Part shown: piece by piece, positions 25,687 through 35,874 of the stretch | Layout of the letters: every line of letters starts with the position of its first letter | Numbering within the stretch: the stretch's first letter is position 1 | DNA from: Ureibacillus endophyticus | GTDB taxonomy: Bacteria > Bacillota > Bacilli > Bacillales_A > Planococcaceae | DNA: 46,967 nucleotides | Direction of reading: 5' to 3' | NCBI RefSeq assembly: GCF_003628435.1 | Contig: NZ_RBZN01000027.1 | Coordinates: 1 to 46,967, forward strand | Program-made: the position numbers and the translations under genes | The notes under the pieces: model-generated | What the model was told of the DNA's origin: nothing | Seen by the model: only the letters and a program-made list of their open reading frames with translations | Databases searched by the model: none

Positions 25687-27148
25687 CGAAAACCAATCTC
25701 TTATTTTTGAATTATCGAAAGAGGGACGTGTAGGTTATAGTTTACCTGAAATCGATGTACCTGATTTCGATCTTGCTGAACTTTTACCAGAAGGATATGT
25801 TCGTGAAGAAGCTGCCGAACTTCCAGAAGTTTCAGAGCTTGATATTATGCGTCACTATACTGCACTTTCACGCCGTAACCATGGTGTAGATTCAGGTTTC
25901 TATCCACTTGGTTCGTGTACAATGAAATATAATCCAAAAATTAATGAAAACGTTGCTAGACTTTCTGGATTTGCTAATATACATCCACTACAAGATGAAT
26001 CAACTGTACAAGGTGCTATGGAATTACTATATGAGTTACAAACCTCTTTAGTTGAAATTACAGGTATGGATGAAGTAACTTTACAACCAGCAGCGGGTGC
26101 TCATGGTGAATGGACAGCATTGATGATGATTCGTGCGTTCCATGAAGCAAATGGTGAAGGACATCGAAACAAAGTAATCGTACCAGACTCTGCTCACGGA
26201 ACAAACCCTGCTTCTGCAGCTGTAGCTGGTTTTGAAACAATTACAGTTAAGTCAAATGAAGACGGATTAGTAGACTTAGAGGATTTACGTCGTGTAGTTG
26301 GAGAAGATACTGCTGCATTAATGTTAACAAACCCAAATACATTAGGTTTATTTGAAGAAAACATTCTTGAAATGGCTGAAATTATTCATAGTGTAGGTGG
26401 GAAAGTATACTATGATGGAGCAAACTTAAATGCGGTTATGTCAAAGGCTCGTCCTGGAGACATGGGCTTCGATTGTGTTCACTTAAACTTACACAAAACA
26501 TTTACTGGTCCTCACGGTGGTGGAGGTCCTGGTTCTGGTCCTGTAGGGGTTAAAGCGGATTTAATTCCATTCTTACCAAAACCAGTATTAGTGAAAAAAG
26601 AAGATGGAACATTCCATTTCGATTACGATCGTCCACAATCAATTGGCCGTGTAAAACCTTATTACGGTAACTTTGGAATTAACGTTCGTGCTTATACTTA
26701 TATTCGCACAATGGGTCCAGAAGGGTTAAAATCAGTAACAGAATATGCTGTATTAAACGCAAACTACATGATGCGTCGTTTAGAACCTTATTTCGATCTT
26801 CCATATAACCGTCATTGTAAACATGAATTTGTGTTATCTGGACGCCGTCAAAAGAAATTAGGGGTTCGTACATTAGATATTGCAAAACGATTACTTGACT
26901 TCGGTTATCATCCACCTACAATTTACTTCCCATTAAACGTGGAAGAAGGAATGATGATTGAACCTACAGAAACAGAGTCAAAAGAAACGTTAGATGCATT
27001 TTGTGATGTTATGATTCAAATCGCAAAAGAAACAGAAGAAAACCCTGCAATTGTACAAGAAGCACCTCACACAACTGTCGTAAGCAGATTAGATGAAACA
27101 CGTGCTGCACGTACACCAGTGCTTCGTTATACAAAAGTAGAAGCTTAA
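25679..27148 (+). CDS. gcvPB: Glycine dehydrogenase P protein, subunit 2
   Basis: C-terminal half of the P protein carrying the PLP cofactor. The 489-residue product has the PLP lysine in [18 protein letters not shown] near residue 270, and PAAGAHGEW and [16 protein letters not shown] upstream of it. The start used is the ATG at 25679, with GGGGG close by; the in-frame ATG at 25658 would add seven residues inside gcvPA. The operon ends 10 bases further at a perfect terminator stem. Confidence 0.96.
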   Translation: MLNENQSLIFELSKEGRVGYSLPEIDVPDFDLAELLPEGYVREEAAELPEVSELDIMRHYTALSRRNHGVDSGFYPLGSCTMKYNPKINENVARLSGFANIHPLQDESTVQGAMELLYELQTSLVEITGMDEVTLQPAAGAHGEWTALMMIRAFHEANGEGHRNKVIVPDSAHGTNPASAAVAGFETITVKSNEDGLVDLEDLRRVVGEDTAALMLTNPNTLGLFEENILEMAEIIHSVGGKVYYDGANLNAVMSKARPGDMGFDCVHLNLHKTFTGPHGGGGPGSGPVGVKADLIPFLPKPVLVKKEDGTFHFDYDRPQSIGRVKPYYGNFGINVRAYTYIRTMGPEGLKSVTEYAVLNANYMMRRLEPYFDLPYNRHCKHEFVLSGRRQKKLGVRTLDIAKRLLDFGYHPPTIYFPLNVEEGMMIEPTETESKETLDAFCDVMIQIAKETEENPAIVQEAPHTTVVSRLDETRAARTPVLRYTKVEA

Positions 27149-27158
27149 TATTTTGAAG

Positions 27159-27184
27159 CGTCTCACTATAGTGAGACGTTTTTT
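27159..27184 (+). terminator. Terminator of the gcv operon
   Basis: CGTCTCACTATAGTGAGACG at 27159-27178 is a perfect palindrome followed by six T residues. Confidence 0.9.
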
Positions 27185-27315
27185 ATGGTGTGCGTGGATG
27201 GTTGAAATGATTATATTAGTGGAAATCAAAAAATTATTTTAATTTAATAGTGACTATTTATATAGGAAGAAACTATTTTTTTCTAAAAGATAATAGGGAA
27301 AAAGTCTAAAAATAT

Positions 27316-27351
27316 ATTAAAAATGGGATGCCCCTAAAGAATGGCATCCCA
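27316..27351 (-). terminator. Terminator of yqhL (minus strand)
   Basis: TGGGATGCC at 27324-27332 pairs with GGCATCCCA at 27343-27351; the TTAAAAA at 27317-27323 gives a U run on the minus transcript. Confidence 0.8.
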
Positions 27352-27405
27352 ATTATTTTAAGATAGTATTGTAACTGAAATTTTTACAGTTTAGTGAAAA
27401 ATTAG

Positions 27406-27789
27406 TTATGCTTTTGTTTTCACTTTACCAGTCCAAGTTTTAAATCCACCTTGAAGTTGGTAAAGCTGATTGTAACCTTTTTTCTTTAAGAATAATGCAG
27501 CACGTGCACTTCGACCTGAATTCTGACAATACAAATAAACAGGTAGATCTGGTCTAATTTCTTTGTATCGTTGGCGTAATTGTGTAGATGGAACATTACG
27601 TGCACCTAAAATATGTCCAGCATCAAATTCTTTTGTCTCTCGTACATCGATTAATTGCGCCTTGCGATAGCCTTGAATGAATTCTTCTTGAGTTAGATTT
27701 GTTACTGCTTTTTTTAATCTTAACATGTTTACTAAGACATACACGATTATTAAACCAAGTATGATAGCGATTGTATAAAGTACTTCCAC
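27406..27789 (-). CDS. yqhL: Membrane-anchored rhodanese YqhL
   Basis: The 127-residue product starts at a GTG, since AAAGGAG in front of it (inside a longer frame that begins at 27816) fixes that position. It has one membrane segment at the N-terminus and a single rhodanese domain with the active-site loop CQNSGRSA near residue 90 and RETKEFDAGHI near 52. Family members transfer sulfane sulfur. It is opposite in strand to gcv and lipM and matches the length of B. subtilis YqhL. Confidence 0.87.
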   Translation of the reverse strand: MEVLYTIAIILGLIIVYVLVNMLRLKKAVTNLTQEEFIQGYRKAQLIDVRETKEFDAGHILGARNVPSTQLRQRYKEIRPDLPVYLYCQNSGRSARAALFLKKKGYNQLYQLQGGFKTWTGKVKTKA

Positions 27790-27889
27790 TACTAAATTTC
27801 TCCTTTCTTTCTCCATTTACTATTATAAAAGAGAAAGTAGCGATAGTCCAATGGGTTTGATAAAATGATATTTATTGTGAGGAGATGAA

Positions 27890-28726
27890 ATGATGAAAGC
27901 AAAATGGTATTTTATAAATTCTGGACCATGTCGTCCTTCATATAACATGGCTTTAGATGAAGCATTACTAGACTTCCATAGTAAGGGGGAAATTCCACCT
28001 GTAATTAGATTTTATGAATGGAATCCAGCAACTTTATCGATTGGCTATTTCCAAAGTGCAGAAAAGGATATCGATTTAGATGCAGTAAAAGCTCAAAATC
28101 TTGGTTTTGTTAGACGACCAACTGGTGGACGGGCTGTTTTACATGAACATGAATTAACTTATAGCATAATCGTCACAGAACAATATCCTAATATGCCTGC
28201 AACCGTTACAGAAGCTTATCGAGTGTTAAGTGAAGGTTTACTAGTTGGTTTCCAAAACCTTGGCTTAGAAGCTTATTTTAGCGTTCCAGATACAGAAGAA
28301 AAACGTGCTGATTTAAAAAGTCCAAAAAGCGCAGTTTGTTTTGATGCTCCAAGTTGGTATGAACTTGTTGTTGAGGGTAAAAAAGTAGCTGGAAGTGCGC
28401 AAACAAGACAAAAAGGTGTCATTTTACAGCACGGTGCCATTTTATTAGAACTAGATGAAGAAAAACTATTATCTGTATTTAAGTTTTCTTCTGACAAAGT
28501 TAAGGAAAGAATGCGAAAAAAATTACCTGAAAAAGCAGTTGCAATTAATCAATTAACATCTAAAAAAATTACGATTTCACAATGTATTGATGCTTTCAGA
28601 GATGGTTTTGAAGAGGCACTAGATATTGAATTAGTTCCTTATGAATTAACTTCTGAGCAATTAGAGTATGTTAGAAAATTAGAAGAAAAAAAATACTTGA
28701 CTGATGAGTGGAATTATAGAAAATAG
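27890..28726 (+). CDS. lipM: Octanoyl-[ACP]:protein octanoyltransferase LipM
   Basis: Moves octanoate from acyl carrier protein to the lipoyl domain of GcvH, the first step of lipoate assembly. The 278-residue product has the catalytic Cys150 in [13 protein letters not shown], the position reported for B. subtilis LipM, with [14 protein letters not shown] near 75 and [12 protein letters not shown] near 165. GAGGAGATG precedes the ATG, with a second Met right after. GcvH is a subunit of glycine cleavage, so placement behind gcvPB fits its job. Confidence 0.94.
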   Translation: MMKAKWYFINSGPCRPSYNMALDEALLDFHSKGEIPPVIRFYEWNPATLSIGYFQSAEKDIDLDAVKAQNLGFVRRPTGGRAVLHEHELTYSIIVTEQYPNMPATVTEAYRVLSEGLLVGFQNLGLEAYFSVPDTEEKRADLKSPKSAVCFDAPSWYELVVEGKKVAGSAQTRQKGVILQHGAILLELDEEKLLSVFKFSSDKVKERMRKKLPEKAVAINQLTSKKITISQCIDAFRDGFEEALDIELVPYELTSEQLEYVRKLEEKKYLTDEWNYRK

Positions 28727-28871
28727 TATATAGAACATACGTTTTGTTTAAGCTGAAAAAATATTTTTTCATTGAAAGTCATGTATTCTCAACGTTTTAT
28801 ACAAATTTAAAAAAATCAACCCCTTGCATTGATAATTTTTATGCGGTAATCTTTTCTAGTGAATATAAATA

Positions 28872-28919
28872 ATACAACATCTAGTGTGATTGTTTTGATA
28901 TAAGCACAATATATTGTGT
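28872..28919 (+). promoter_or_regulatory. Tandem NrdR boxes upstream of nrdJ
   Basis: Box 1 at 28872-28887 (ATACAACATCTAGTGT) matches 13 of 16 positions of the published NrdR consensus acaCwAtATaTwGtgt. Box 2 at 28904-28919 (GCACAATATATTGTGT) matches 15 of 16. The starts are 32 bases apart, three helical turns, the usual spacing for NrdR. Repression by NrdR-dATP when nucleotides are plentiful is expected. The outer sequences 28877-28891 and 28935-28949 also form a 15-bp inverted repeat with one G-U pair. Confidence 0.85.
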
Positions 28920-28971
28920 GGTTATTAAGTGTAAATCATACTAGATGTATTAATAGCAAGGAGGCTGGCAG

Positions 28972-31542
28972 ATGGTAATGGTAAATGAAACACAAACAAC
29001 CATCCTCATAGAGCAACTTAATAAAGACATCGAGAATTTCCCCCAAGTTCATCCAATTACAAAGGACATGCATATAACTCATAAAGGCGTGTCAAGATTG
29101 GTGATGATTGACCGCTATTCGTTTAAGGATACAGAAAAGAAGACATTAAAGCCTGGAGATTTTGTAGTATTAACTATTAAGGAAGATCCAAAATTTCCTG
29201 CACGTGGATTAGGGTTTATTCGCTCAATTGATTTTGAAGCAAAGAAAGCTGAAATTTTAATCGAGGAAGAATACCGTCACGTACTAGATGATTCTAAAGA
29301 ACAAAATACAGGCATTATTGTAAGGTCCTTAGACGTTATTGAAAAGCCTCTAGAAGTTTTTTATGAACAAATCGCAAAACGTAATGCAACAGGGTTAGCT
29401 TCTGTTGAAGAAACAGATGAAAATAGAGAAAAATGGTTTAATAAATTCTATGAGCAACTTGTTTCATTGAAATTTATCCCTGCTGGACGAGTGTTGTACG
29501 GAGCTGGTTCACAAACAGATGTAACATTCTTTAACTGTTATGTTATGCCTTTTGTCCCTGATAGCCGTGAAGGGATAAGTGATCATCGTAAACAAGTTAT
29601 GGAAATTATGAGTCGTGGTGGAGGAGTAGGTACAAATGGTTCTACATTACGCCCTCGTAACACACTTGCACGCGGTGTAAATGGAAAATCTAGTGGTTCA
29701 GTATCATGGCTTGACGATATTGCTAAGTTAACACATCTTGTAGAGCAAGGTGGTTCAAGACGTGGAGCACAAATGATTATGTTGGCAGATTGGCACCCAG
29801 ATATCGTTGAATTTATTATTTCAAAAATGCAAAATCCACGTATTCTTCGCTATTTAATTGAAAATACAGAAGATGAGCTTATTACCCGCTTAGCTCAAGA
29901 AAAGCTGAAATTTAAGCCATTAACACAGCAAGAAGAAGCGATGTACCAAGGTATTGTAAATTATAAAAATATACCTGGCCTTGGTGGTTTCAGTGAAGCA
30001 ATTATTAAGGATGCCGAATCGAAACTTCGTGATGGTGGAACATATAGTGTTCACAATCCAGAATTTTTAACTGGTGCAAATATTTCAGTTACTTTAACAA
30101 AAGAATTTATGGCAGCAGTCGAAAATGATGAGGAGTACGAACTACGTTTCCCAGATGTTGCAAACTATACTCCTGAAGAAATGGCCATTTATAACGAAAA
30201 GTGGCATGAAGTAGGGGATGTTCGTGAATGGGAAGCTCTAGGTTACAGAGTACGCACATATCGTAAAATTAAAGCTCGAGAACTTTGGAATTTAATTAAT
30301 ATTTGTGCAACTTATGCCGCAGAACCTGGTATTTTCTTCATTGATAATGCGAATGACATGACAAATGCACGTGCTTACGGGCAAAAGGTTGTAGCAACAA
30401 ATCCATGTGGAGAACAGCCACTTGCGCCGTTTTCAGTATGTAATTTAGCAGCTGTTAACTTAGCTCAATTTGCTCAAAAAGAGTCAAAAACTGTTGATTT
30501 CGAATCATTGAAAGAAACTGTAAGAATTGGTGTACGTATGCAAGATAACGTTATTAATGCAACACCTTATTTCTTAGAGGAAAATCGTAAGCAAGCCTTA
30601 GGAGAACGTCGTGTTGGTCTTGGCGTTATGGGCTTAGCAGATTTGCTTATTTATTGTGAAAAAGAATATGGTTCACAAGAAGGTAATGAGTTAGTTGATA
30701 AAATCTTTGAAACAATTGCTGTCACAGCGTATGAATCTTCTATTGAACTTGGAAAAGAACGCGGAAGCTTCCCATTCTTACAAGGTGAAACAGAGGAAGA
30801 AACTAATCGTTTAAGACAAGCCTTTGTGAATACAGGATATATGCAACAAATGCCTGAACATGTTCGCCAAGGAGTACTAGAAAACGGTATTCGTAACTCT
30901 CATTTATTAACGGTTGCACCTACTGGATCAACTGGTACAATGGTGGGTGTTGCTACTGGTTTAGAACCTTATTTCTCCTTCGTATATTACCGTTCAGGTC
31001 GATTAGGTAAGTTTATTGAAGTGAAAGCTGAAATTGTACAAGAATACTTAAAAGCGCATCCAGATGCAGATGAAAACAATTTACCACACTGGTTCATTTC
31101 TTCTATGGAATTAACGCCTGAAGCTCATGCGGATGTACAATGTGTAATTCAACGTTGGGTAGACTCTTCAATTTCTAAAACCGTGAACGCTCCAAAGGGT
31201 TACACTGTTGAGCAAGTTCAAAAAGTATATGAACGCTTATACAAAGGTGGAGCGAAGGGCGGTACGGTTTACGTTGATGGCAGCCGTGATTCACAAGTAC
31301 TGACATTAAAAGCTGAATCTTCACATGATGAGCAATTAGCATTTGAAGAAGTATTGGAAGAAAAAGTGAAGGAAAAGCCAGTTGTATTGGTTGATACAAT
31401 TGCTCCACTAACATCTACGAATGTGACAATCGGTTCAGAAGTAGGGAATACTTGTCCGGTTTGTCGACAAGGTACTGTTGAAGAATTAGGTGGCTGTAAC
31501 ACATGTACAGGTTGTGGAGCACAACTAAAATGTGGTTTATAA
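28972..31542 (+). CDS. nrdJ: Class II, vitamin B12-dependent ribonucleotide reductase
   Basis: Reduces ribonucleotides to deoxyribonucleotides using adenosylcobalamin and no oxygen. The 856-residue product has the substrate-site Cys189 (FFNCYV), the active-site NPCGE at 477-481 with Cys479 and Glu481, and a C-terminal zinc ribbon CPVC to CNTCTGC, ending CGL, which carries the redox cysteines. AAGGAGG at 28958-28964 supports the ATG. The control region holds NrdR boxes and no cobalamin riboswitch was seen. Genes for oxygen-dependent reductases are not in this window. Confidence 0.96.
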   Translation: MVMVNETQTTILIEQLNKDIENFPQVHPITKDMHITHKGVSRLVMIDRYSFKDTEKKTLKPGDFVVLTIKEDPKFPARGLGFIRSIDFEAKKAEILIEEEYRHVLDDSKEQNTGIIVRSLDVIEKPLEVFYEQIAKRNATGLASVEETDENREKWFNKFYEQLVSLKFIPAGRVLYGAGSQTDVTFFNCYVMPFVPDSREGISDHRKQVMEIMSRGGGVGTNGSTLRPRNTLARGVNGKSSGSVSWLDDIAKLTHLVEQGGSRRGAQMIMLADWHPDIVEFIISKMQNPRILRYLIENTEDELITRLAQEKLKFKPLTQQEEAMYQGIVNYKNIPGLGGFSEAIIKDAESKLRDGGTYSVHNPEFLTGANISVTLTKEFMAAVENDEEYELRFPDVANYTPEEMAIYNEKWHEVGDVREWEALGYRVRTYRKIKARELWNLINICATYAAEPGIFFIDNANDMTNARAYGQKVVATNPCGEQPLAPFSVCNLAAVNLAQFAQKESKTVDFESLKETVRIGVRMQDNVINATPYFLEENRKQALGERRVGLGVMGLADLLIYCEKEYGSQEGNELVDKIFETIAVTAYESSIELGKERGSFPFLQGETEEETNRLRQAFVNTGYMQQMPEHVRQGVLENGIRNSHLLTVAPTGSTGTMVGVATGLEPYFSFVYYRSGRLGKFIEVKAEIVQEYLKAHPDADENNLPHWFISSMELTPEAHADVQCVIQRWVDSSISKTVNAPKGYTVEQVQKVYERLYKGGAKGGTVYVDGSRDSQVLTLKAESSHDEQLAFEEVLEEKVKEKPVVLVDTIAPLTSTNVTIGSEVGNTCPVCRQGTVEELGGCNTCTGCGAQLKCGL

Positions 31543-31577
31543 AAAATTAGTGAAAACTTAAAATAATCTCATTTAAA

Positions 31578-31617
31578 ACATCCTTTTAGATTAAATTCGT
31601 CTAAAAGGGTGTTTTTT
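31578..31617 (+). terminator. Terminator of nrdJ
   Basis: ACATCCTTTTAGA at 31578-31590 pairs with TCTAAAAGGGTGT at 31600-31612, followed by a T run. Confidence 0.85.
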
Positions 31618-31799
31618 AATGTCTAAATGTCTAAAGAAGAACATGGGTTAGAGAAGGGTGAGAATATCAAGTGTCCTTTTTTGTGCATATAGTACAAAAA
31701 TTTATGTTAAATTCTTATTTTTTTAGCATAACCGTACATATAATTTGAGTTTTCTAAATTATAAAATTATTAAAATGATATTCAATTGAGGTGAATGTA

Positions 31800-33215
31800 A
31801 TGGATCAACACATCATACAAGAATTTATAAATATAGTTGGTGAGAAAAATGTGAAAATGACAACTGCGCAGTTACTAGCTTATTCATATGATGCAACTGC
31901 AAACTATCAAGCTTTACCTGACTGTGTTCTGTCTCCTAGAAACACTGAGGAAGTATCTGAAATTGTGAAGATTTGTAATGAGCATAAGATTCCGATTGTT
32001 CCAAGAGGATCGGGTTCGAATTTAGCAGCTGGTACTGTTCCGAATAGTGGTGGTGTCGTACTGCTATTTAATCATATGAATAAAATAGTAGATTTCGATA
32101 AAGAAAATCTAACGATCACTGTTCAACCTGGTGTCATTACTGCTGATATTTGTAGCTTTGTGGAAAAAGAAAATCTTTTTTATCCGCCAGATCCTAGTTC
32201 GATGAAAATTTCAACGATTGGTGGGAATATTTGTGAGAATTCTGGGGGATTGCGCGGGCTCAAATATGGTGTCACAAAGGATTATGTGAAAGGGCTTACA
32301 GCAGTATTGCCGAACGGAGAGATACTAAAAACGGGAGGAAAATTAGCAAAGGATGTAGCAGGGTATGATTTAACTGCTTTATTAGTAGGTTCAGAAGGTA
32401 CACTAGCTGTCATCACAGAAATCATTTTAAAGCTTGTACCATTACCAAAGACGAAAATGACTGGAATTGCCTATTTCAATTCTTTAGAGGCTAGTGCCAA
32501 AACAGTATCAAGCATTATAGCCAATAAAATTATTCCTGTTACCCTAGAATTTCTTGATAAAAAAACAATCGAAGCAGTTGAGCAATTTATGAAGATAGGT
32601 TTATCTACTGAAGTTGAGGCGATGCTCATTTTTGAGCAAGATGGAGACCTTGCTGCAGTAGAACATGACGTAAATGAAATGACAAGAATTGCTAATGAGA
32701 ATGGAGCAATTTTCACAAAGATAGCAAATGACGAAGCGGAAGCGGATAAGTTAAAAACAGCTCGACGTGTCGCTTTATCTGCATTATCGAGATTGAGACC
32801 AACAACGATTTTAGAGGATGCAACTGTACCTCGATCTGAAATTGCAAAAATGGTAAATAAAATTGACGAAATCGCAAAAAAATATAACCTTTCGATTGCT
32901 ACTTTTGGTCACGCGGGGGATGGGAATTTGCATCCTACATGTGTAACAGATGTTCGTGACCAAGATGAATTAAATCGAGTTGAATTAGCATTTAGTGAAA
33001 TCTTTGAAGAAGCTTTATTGCTTGGAGGCACAATTACTGGAGAGCATGGAGTTGGGGAAATGAAAGCACCATATCTCGAATGGAAGATTGGAGAAGCAGG
33101 ATTAAATATTATGAAAGGAATTAAAAAAGCTTTTGATCCGAACAACATCATGAATCCAGGTAAAGTATTTGCAAAGGAAACAAAAAAGAGAGTGGTGTTA
33201 CAAAGTGTCCGTTAA
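31800..33215 (+). CDS. glcD: Glycolate oxidase FAD subunit GlcD
   Basis: FAD-binding subunit of the glycolate/2-hydroxyacid dehydrogenase that feeds electrons to the membrane. The 471-residue product has the FAD-binding PP loop PRGSGSNLAAGT near 78, NAG-like region STIGGNICENSGGLRG near 138, and HAGDGNLHPT near 370. GAGGTGA at 31788-31794 selects the ATG at 31800 over a GTG at 31791. It overlaps glcF by 11 bases. No GlcE gene is present, as in other Bacilli, where D and F suffice. Confidence 0.93.
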   Translation: MDQHIIQEFINIVGEKNVKMTTAQLLAYSYDATANYQALPDCVLSPRNTEEVSEIVKICNEHKIPIVPRGSGSNLAAGTVPNSGGVVLLFNHMNKIVDFDKENLTITVQPGVITADICSFVEKENLFYPPDPSSMKISTIGGNICENSGGLRGLKYGVTKDYVKGLTAVLPNGEILKTGGKLAKDVAGYDLTALLVGSEGTLAVITEIILKLVPLPKTKMTGIAYFNSLEASAKTVSSIIANKIIPVTLEFLDKKTIEAVEQFMKIGLSTEVEAMLIFEQDGDLAAVEHDVNEMTRIANENGAIFTKIANDEAEADKLKTARRVALSALSRLRPTTILEDATVPRSEIAKMVNKIDEIAKKYNLSIATFGHAGDGNLHPTCVTDVRDQDELNRVELAFSEIFEEALLLGGTITGEHGVGEMKAPYLEWKIGEAGLNIMKGIKKAFDPNNIMNPGKVFAKETKKRVVLQSVR

Positions 33216-34518
33216 ATTACTTATGAGAGAATCATTTGAACAACATGTAGATGAAGCGTTATTACTTGATTGTATGAGATGTGGTTTTTGCTTATCTTCT
33301 TGCCCTACGTATCTTCATACAGAACAAGATGAAGCCCAATCACCACGTGGAAGAATTGCATTAATGAAGGCAATTAGAGAAGGGAAAGTGGAATGGGATA
33401 CATCCATTGAAGAATCTTTTAACCTTTGTTTAGGGTGTCGTGCTTGTGAACCTGCATGTCCTGCTGGAGTACAGTATGGTGCATTAATTGAGCAAACAAA
33501 AGAAGCGATTCAAGAAGTAAAACCACAAAAGCGATTAGAGAAAACAGTTCGAAATATTACCTTTAATCACTTATTTGCAGAAAAGAAAGATTTAAATAAG
33601 GTAGTAAAATTAGTTCACTTCTATCAAAAGTCAGGTTTACAAAAGGTTACTAGAAAAATAGGTTTCCTCAAGTTATTCCCACCATTTTTAAATGAGATGG
33701 AAAAAGCATTGCCAGAAGTACCGAGAAAAGTAGAAGAACTTACTCCTGTGAAGCCATCAACAATAAAAGTGGCATTTTTTACTGGTTGTTTAATGGAATC
33801 ACTTTTTCAAGAAATTAATGATAAAACCGTTCAATTATTAAAATTACTTGGGGCAGAAGTAATGATTCCAAAAGAGCAACAATGTTGTGGTGCTTTACAT
33901 GGCCATAGTGGAGAGCTAGAAAAAGGTTTAAATAATGTAAAGATTAATGTACAAGCCTTTGATAGTGATGATTTTGACTATATTGTTAATAATGCTGGTG
34001 GTTGTGGTGCGTTTTTGTCAGAATATGAAAAACATTTACATGACAATCCTGACTTTGCTGAAAAAGCGAGACGTTTCAGTAACAAACTAATTGATATTTC
34101 TTCCTTACTAATTAACTTGGGAATAATTGATTATTTAAAGTCGCTACCTTTATCAGAGTCAAAAGTAATTGCAACGTATCAAGATTCATGTCACTTACGA
34201 AATGTGAACAAAGTTTTCGAGCAACCAAGAAGGATTTTGGAAAACTTACCTGGTATACAATATAGAGAAATGAAAAAAGCAGATAGTTGTTGTGGTTCTG
34301 CAGGTATATACAATCTATTACAGCCTAAGATGGCAAGTAATATTTTAAATACGAAGATGGGCTACGTCAAAGAAGTGAACCCATCCATACTTGTTACTTC
34401 TAACCCAGGATGTTTAATGCAGATGAAAGCTGGCATTGCCAAAGAAGGTTTATCTAGTAAAATGAGAGCAGTGCACATAGTAGAGTTAGTTTATGAACAA
34501 GTACATAGGGTTGTCTAA
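33205..34518 (+). CDS. glcF: Glycolate oxidase iron-sulfur subunit GlcF
   Basis: Carries electrons from GlcD to quinones. The 437-residue product has two ferredoxin clusters, CMRCGFCLSSCP near 26 and CLGCRACEPACP near 77, and two CCG domains, QQCCGALHG near 228 and DSCCGSAG near 366. The GTG at 33205 is taken as start, in the 3' end of glcD. ATG at 33223 is an alternative. The stop lies 48 bases before the CdaR gene, so all three may be one transcript. Confidence 0.93.
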   Translation: MSVKLLMRESFEQHVDEALLLDCMRCGFCLSSCPTYLHTEQDEAQSPRGRIALMKAIREGKVEWDTSIEESFNLCLGCRACEPACPAGVQYGALIEQTKEAIQEVKPQKRLEKTVRNITFNHLFAEKKDLNKVVKLVHFYQKSGLQKVTRKIGFLKLFPPFLNEMEKALPEVPRKVEELTPVKPSTIKVAFFTGCLMESLFQEINDKTVQLLKLLGAEVMIPKEQQCCGALHGHSGELEKGLNNVKINVQAFDSDDFDYIVNNAGGCGAFLSEYEKHLHDNPDFAEKARRFSNKLIDISSLLINLGIIDYLKSLPLSESKVIATYQDSCHLRNVNKVFEQPRRILENLPGIQYREMKKADSCCGSAGIYNLLQPKMASNILNTKMGYVKEVNPSILVTSNPGCLMQMKAGIAKEGLSSKMRAVHIVELVYEQVHRVV

Positions 34519-34565
34519 TAGAAGAACTAGCAATGATGATAACTACTATTTTTAAGGGGAAAATG

Positions 34566-35672
34566 ATGTTTGATTTACAGAAGATTGGTACAAAAATTGT
34601 AGAAGAATTAAAGAAATTAATTGATCAGGATGTCGTAATAATTGATCATAATGGGTTTATCATTGCTAGTACTGAAGTTGCCCGAATTAATCAGTTTCAT
34701 GAAGGTTCTCTTCTTGCAATGAAAAATAAAGAAGTCACAATCATGACATATGAATTGTCGAAAACGCTAAAAGGTGTTCGAGAAGGAATGGTAATGCCCT
34801 TAATCATTGAAGACACACCAATCGGGGTAATTGGTGTTACTGGGGAACCTTCAGAAATTGAAAAATATGGGAAACTTGTTCAAAGAATCACGGAATTGTT
34901 CGTTGAAGATTTTCTTGCCCGACAAGAAAAAGAACGCGATGCAAGAATGTTTGAGTTTTTACTGTTAGATTTATTGAATAGTAGAGTCGAAAAGGACATA
35001 TTGGCCCAGAGAATTGAAGTTATGGGTATTGACCCTGAAGTTTATAACCGAATTGTAATCGTAAAGGTTGATCGTAGGTTTGAATATCATGAAATTGATT
35101 TTTTATTAAGTGTTCAAACCATTCATCCAAAGCTACGAATGGCGCAATGGAGTTTTGATAAATTAATAATGCTTATTCCTAAAGTTTCTAGAGAACAATT
35201 GAAAAATGGGCTGTTAACCTTAATAAAAAATATAGAAACAAGATATAAGACAGAACTTCATATTGGTGTTGGAAATTGCGAAGATTTTTATAATTTACAT
35301 GAGTCCTATAAAAAATCACTTATCGCCTTGTCAACTGCTATTTCAGAGGGTGTAGAGCTAATCTTTGAAGAAGACTTAACGATTGAATTATTGTTGTCCG
35401 ATATTGATGAATATAAAATTCAAACTTTTATTGAGCGCACAATTAAACCAATAATAAAAGATGAAGAATTGCTATTAAATCTTGAAAAGTGGCTAAATAG
35501 TAATAGCTCATTACAAGAAATTGCTAATGACCTTCATATTCATAAAAACACGCTGATATATAGATTAAAGAAAATAGAAAACTTATTAAACGTGGATTTA
35601 ACTAAAAGTAAAAATAAATTAGATCTAAATCTAGCAATTTATTTATATAGGAAAAGCAATTTATTTATCTAA
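34566..35672 (+). CDS. cdaR: CdaR-family transcriptional regulator of glycolate/sugar-acid use
   Basis: The 368-residue product has the N-terminal diacid-sensing domain (about 1-135, with VVIIDHNGFIIASTE and GVIGVTGEP), a central region, and a C-terminal PucR-type HTH near 320 with LQEIANDLHIHKNTLIYRLKKIE. AAGGGG before 34566 decides the start, with an ATG at 34563 also usable. Lying right behind glcD-glcF, it is likely to switch those genes on in response to glycolate or a related acid; that is inference from position. Confidence 0.88.
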   Translation: MFDLQKIGTKIVEELKKLIDQDVVIIDHNGFIIASTEVARINQFHEGSLLAMKNKEVTIMTYELSKTLKGVREGMVMPLIIEDTPIGVIGVTGEPSEIEKYGKLVQRITELFVEDFLARQEKERDARMFEFLLLDLLNSRVEKDILAQRIEVMGIDPEVYNRIVIVKVDRRFEYHEIDFLLSVQTIHPKLRMAQWSFDKLIMLIPKVSREQLKNGLLTLIKNIETRYKTELHIGVGNCEDFYNLHESYKKSLIALSTAISEGVELIFEEDLTIELLLSDIDEYKIQTFIERTIKPIIKDEELLLNLEKWLNSNSSLQEIANDLHIHKNTLIYRLKKIENLLNVDLTKSKNKLDLNLAIYLYRKSNLFI

Positions 35673-35698
35673 ATAAGAGATATTGAGCAAGGAAAAGC

Positions 35699-35740
35699 GG
35701 GGTGGCCATAAAGTTTTGACTTTTGTATCACCCCATTTTT
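35699..35740 (+). terminator. Terminator of the glc operon
   Basis: GGGGTG at 35699-35704 pairs with CACCCC at 35729-35734, with a second inner stem, then a T run. Confidence 0.75.
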
Positions 35741-35825
35741 ATTGCATTTGTTCAGTATTAGGTATTTTATGATTTATAAGGGAATAGTGTTTTACCGTGC
35801 AAAAATCAACTTAGCATTTAGCATA

Positions 35826-35863
35826 AATAAAAACAGGAACTCATCGTCATTCATGAGTCCCTG
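35826..35863 (-). terminator. Terminator of yqhQ (minus strand)
   Basis: CAGGAACTCAT at 35834-35844 pairs with ATGAGTCCCTG at 35853-35863 (one mismatch), with AAATAAAAA before it as the U-rich run on the minus transcript. Confidence 0.75.
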
Positions 35864-35874
35864 TTACTTTATTT

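Noticed and set aside
28753-28770. A6/T6 palindrome behind lipM as a terminator
   Set aside because: TGAAAAAATATTTTTTCA is perfectly symmetric but has no loop and no GC pairs in its core, so it is too weak to call.
28727-28971. Cobalamin riboswitch before nrdJ
   Set aside because: No B12-box-like sequence was found; the NrdR boxes explain the conserved part.
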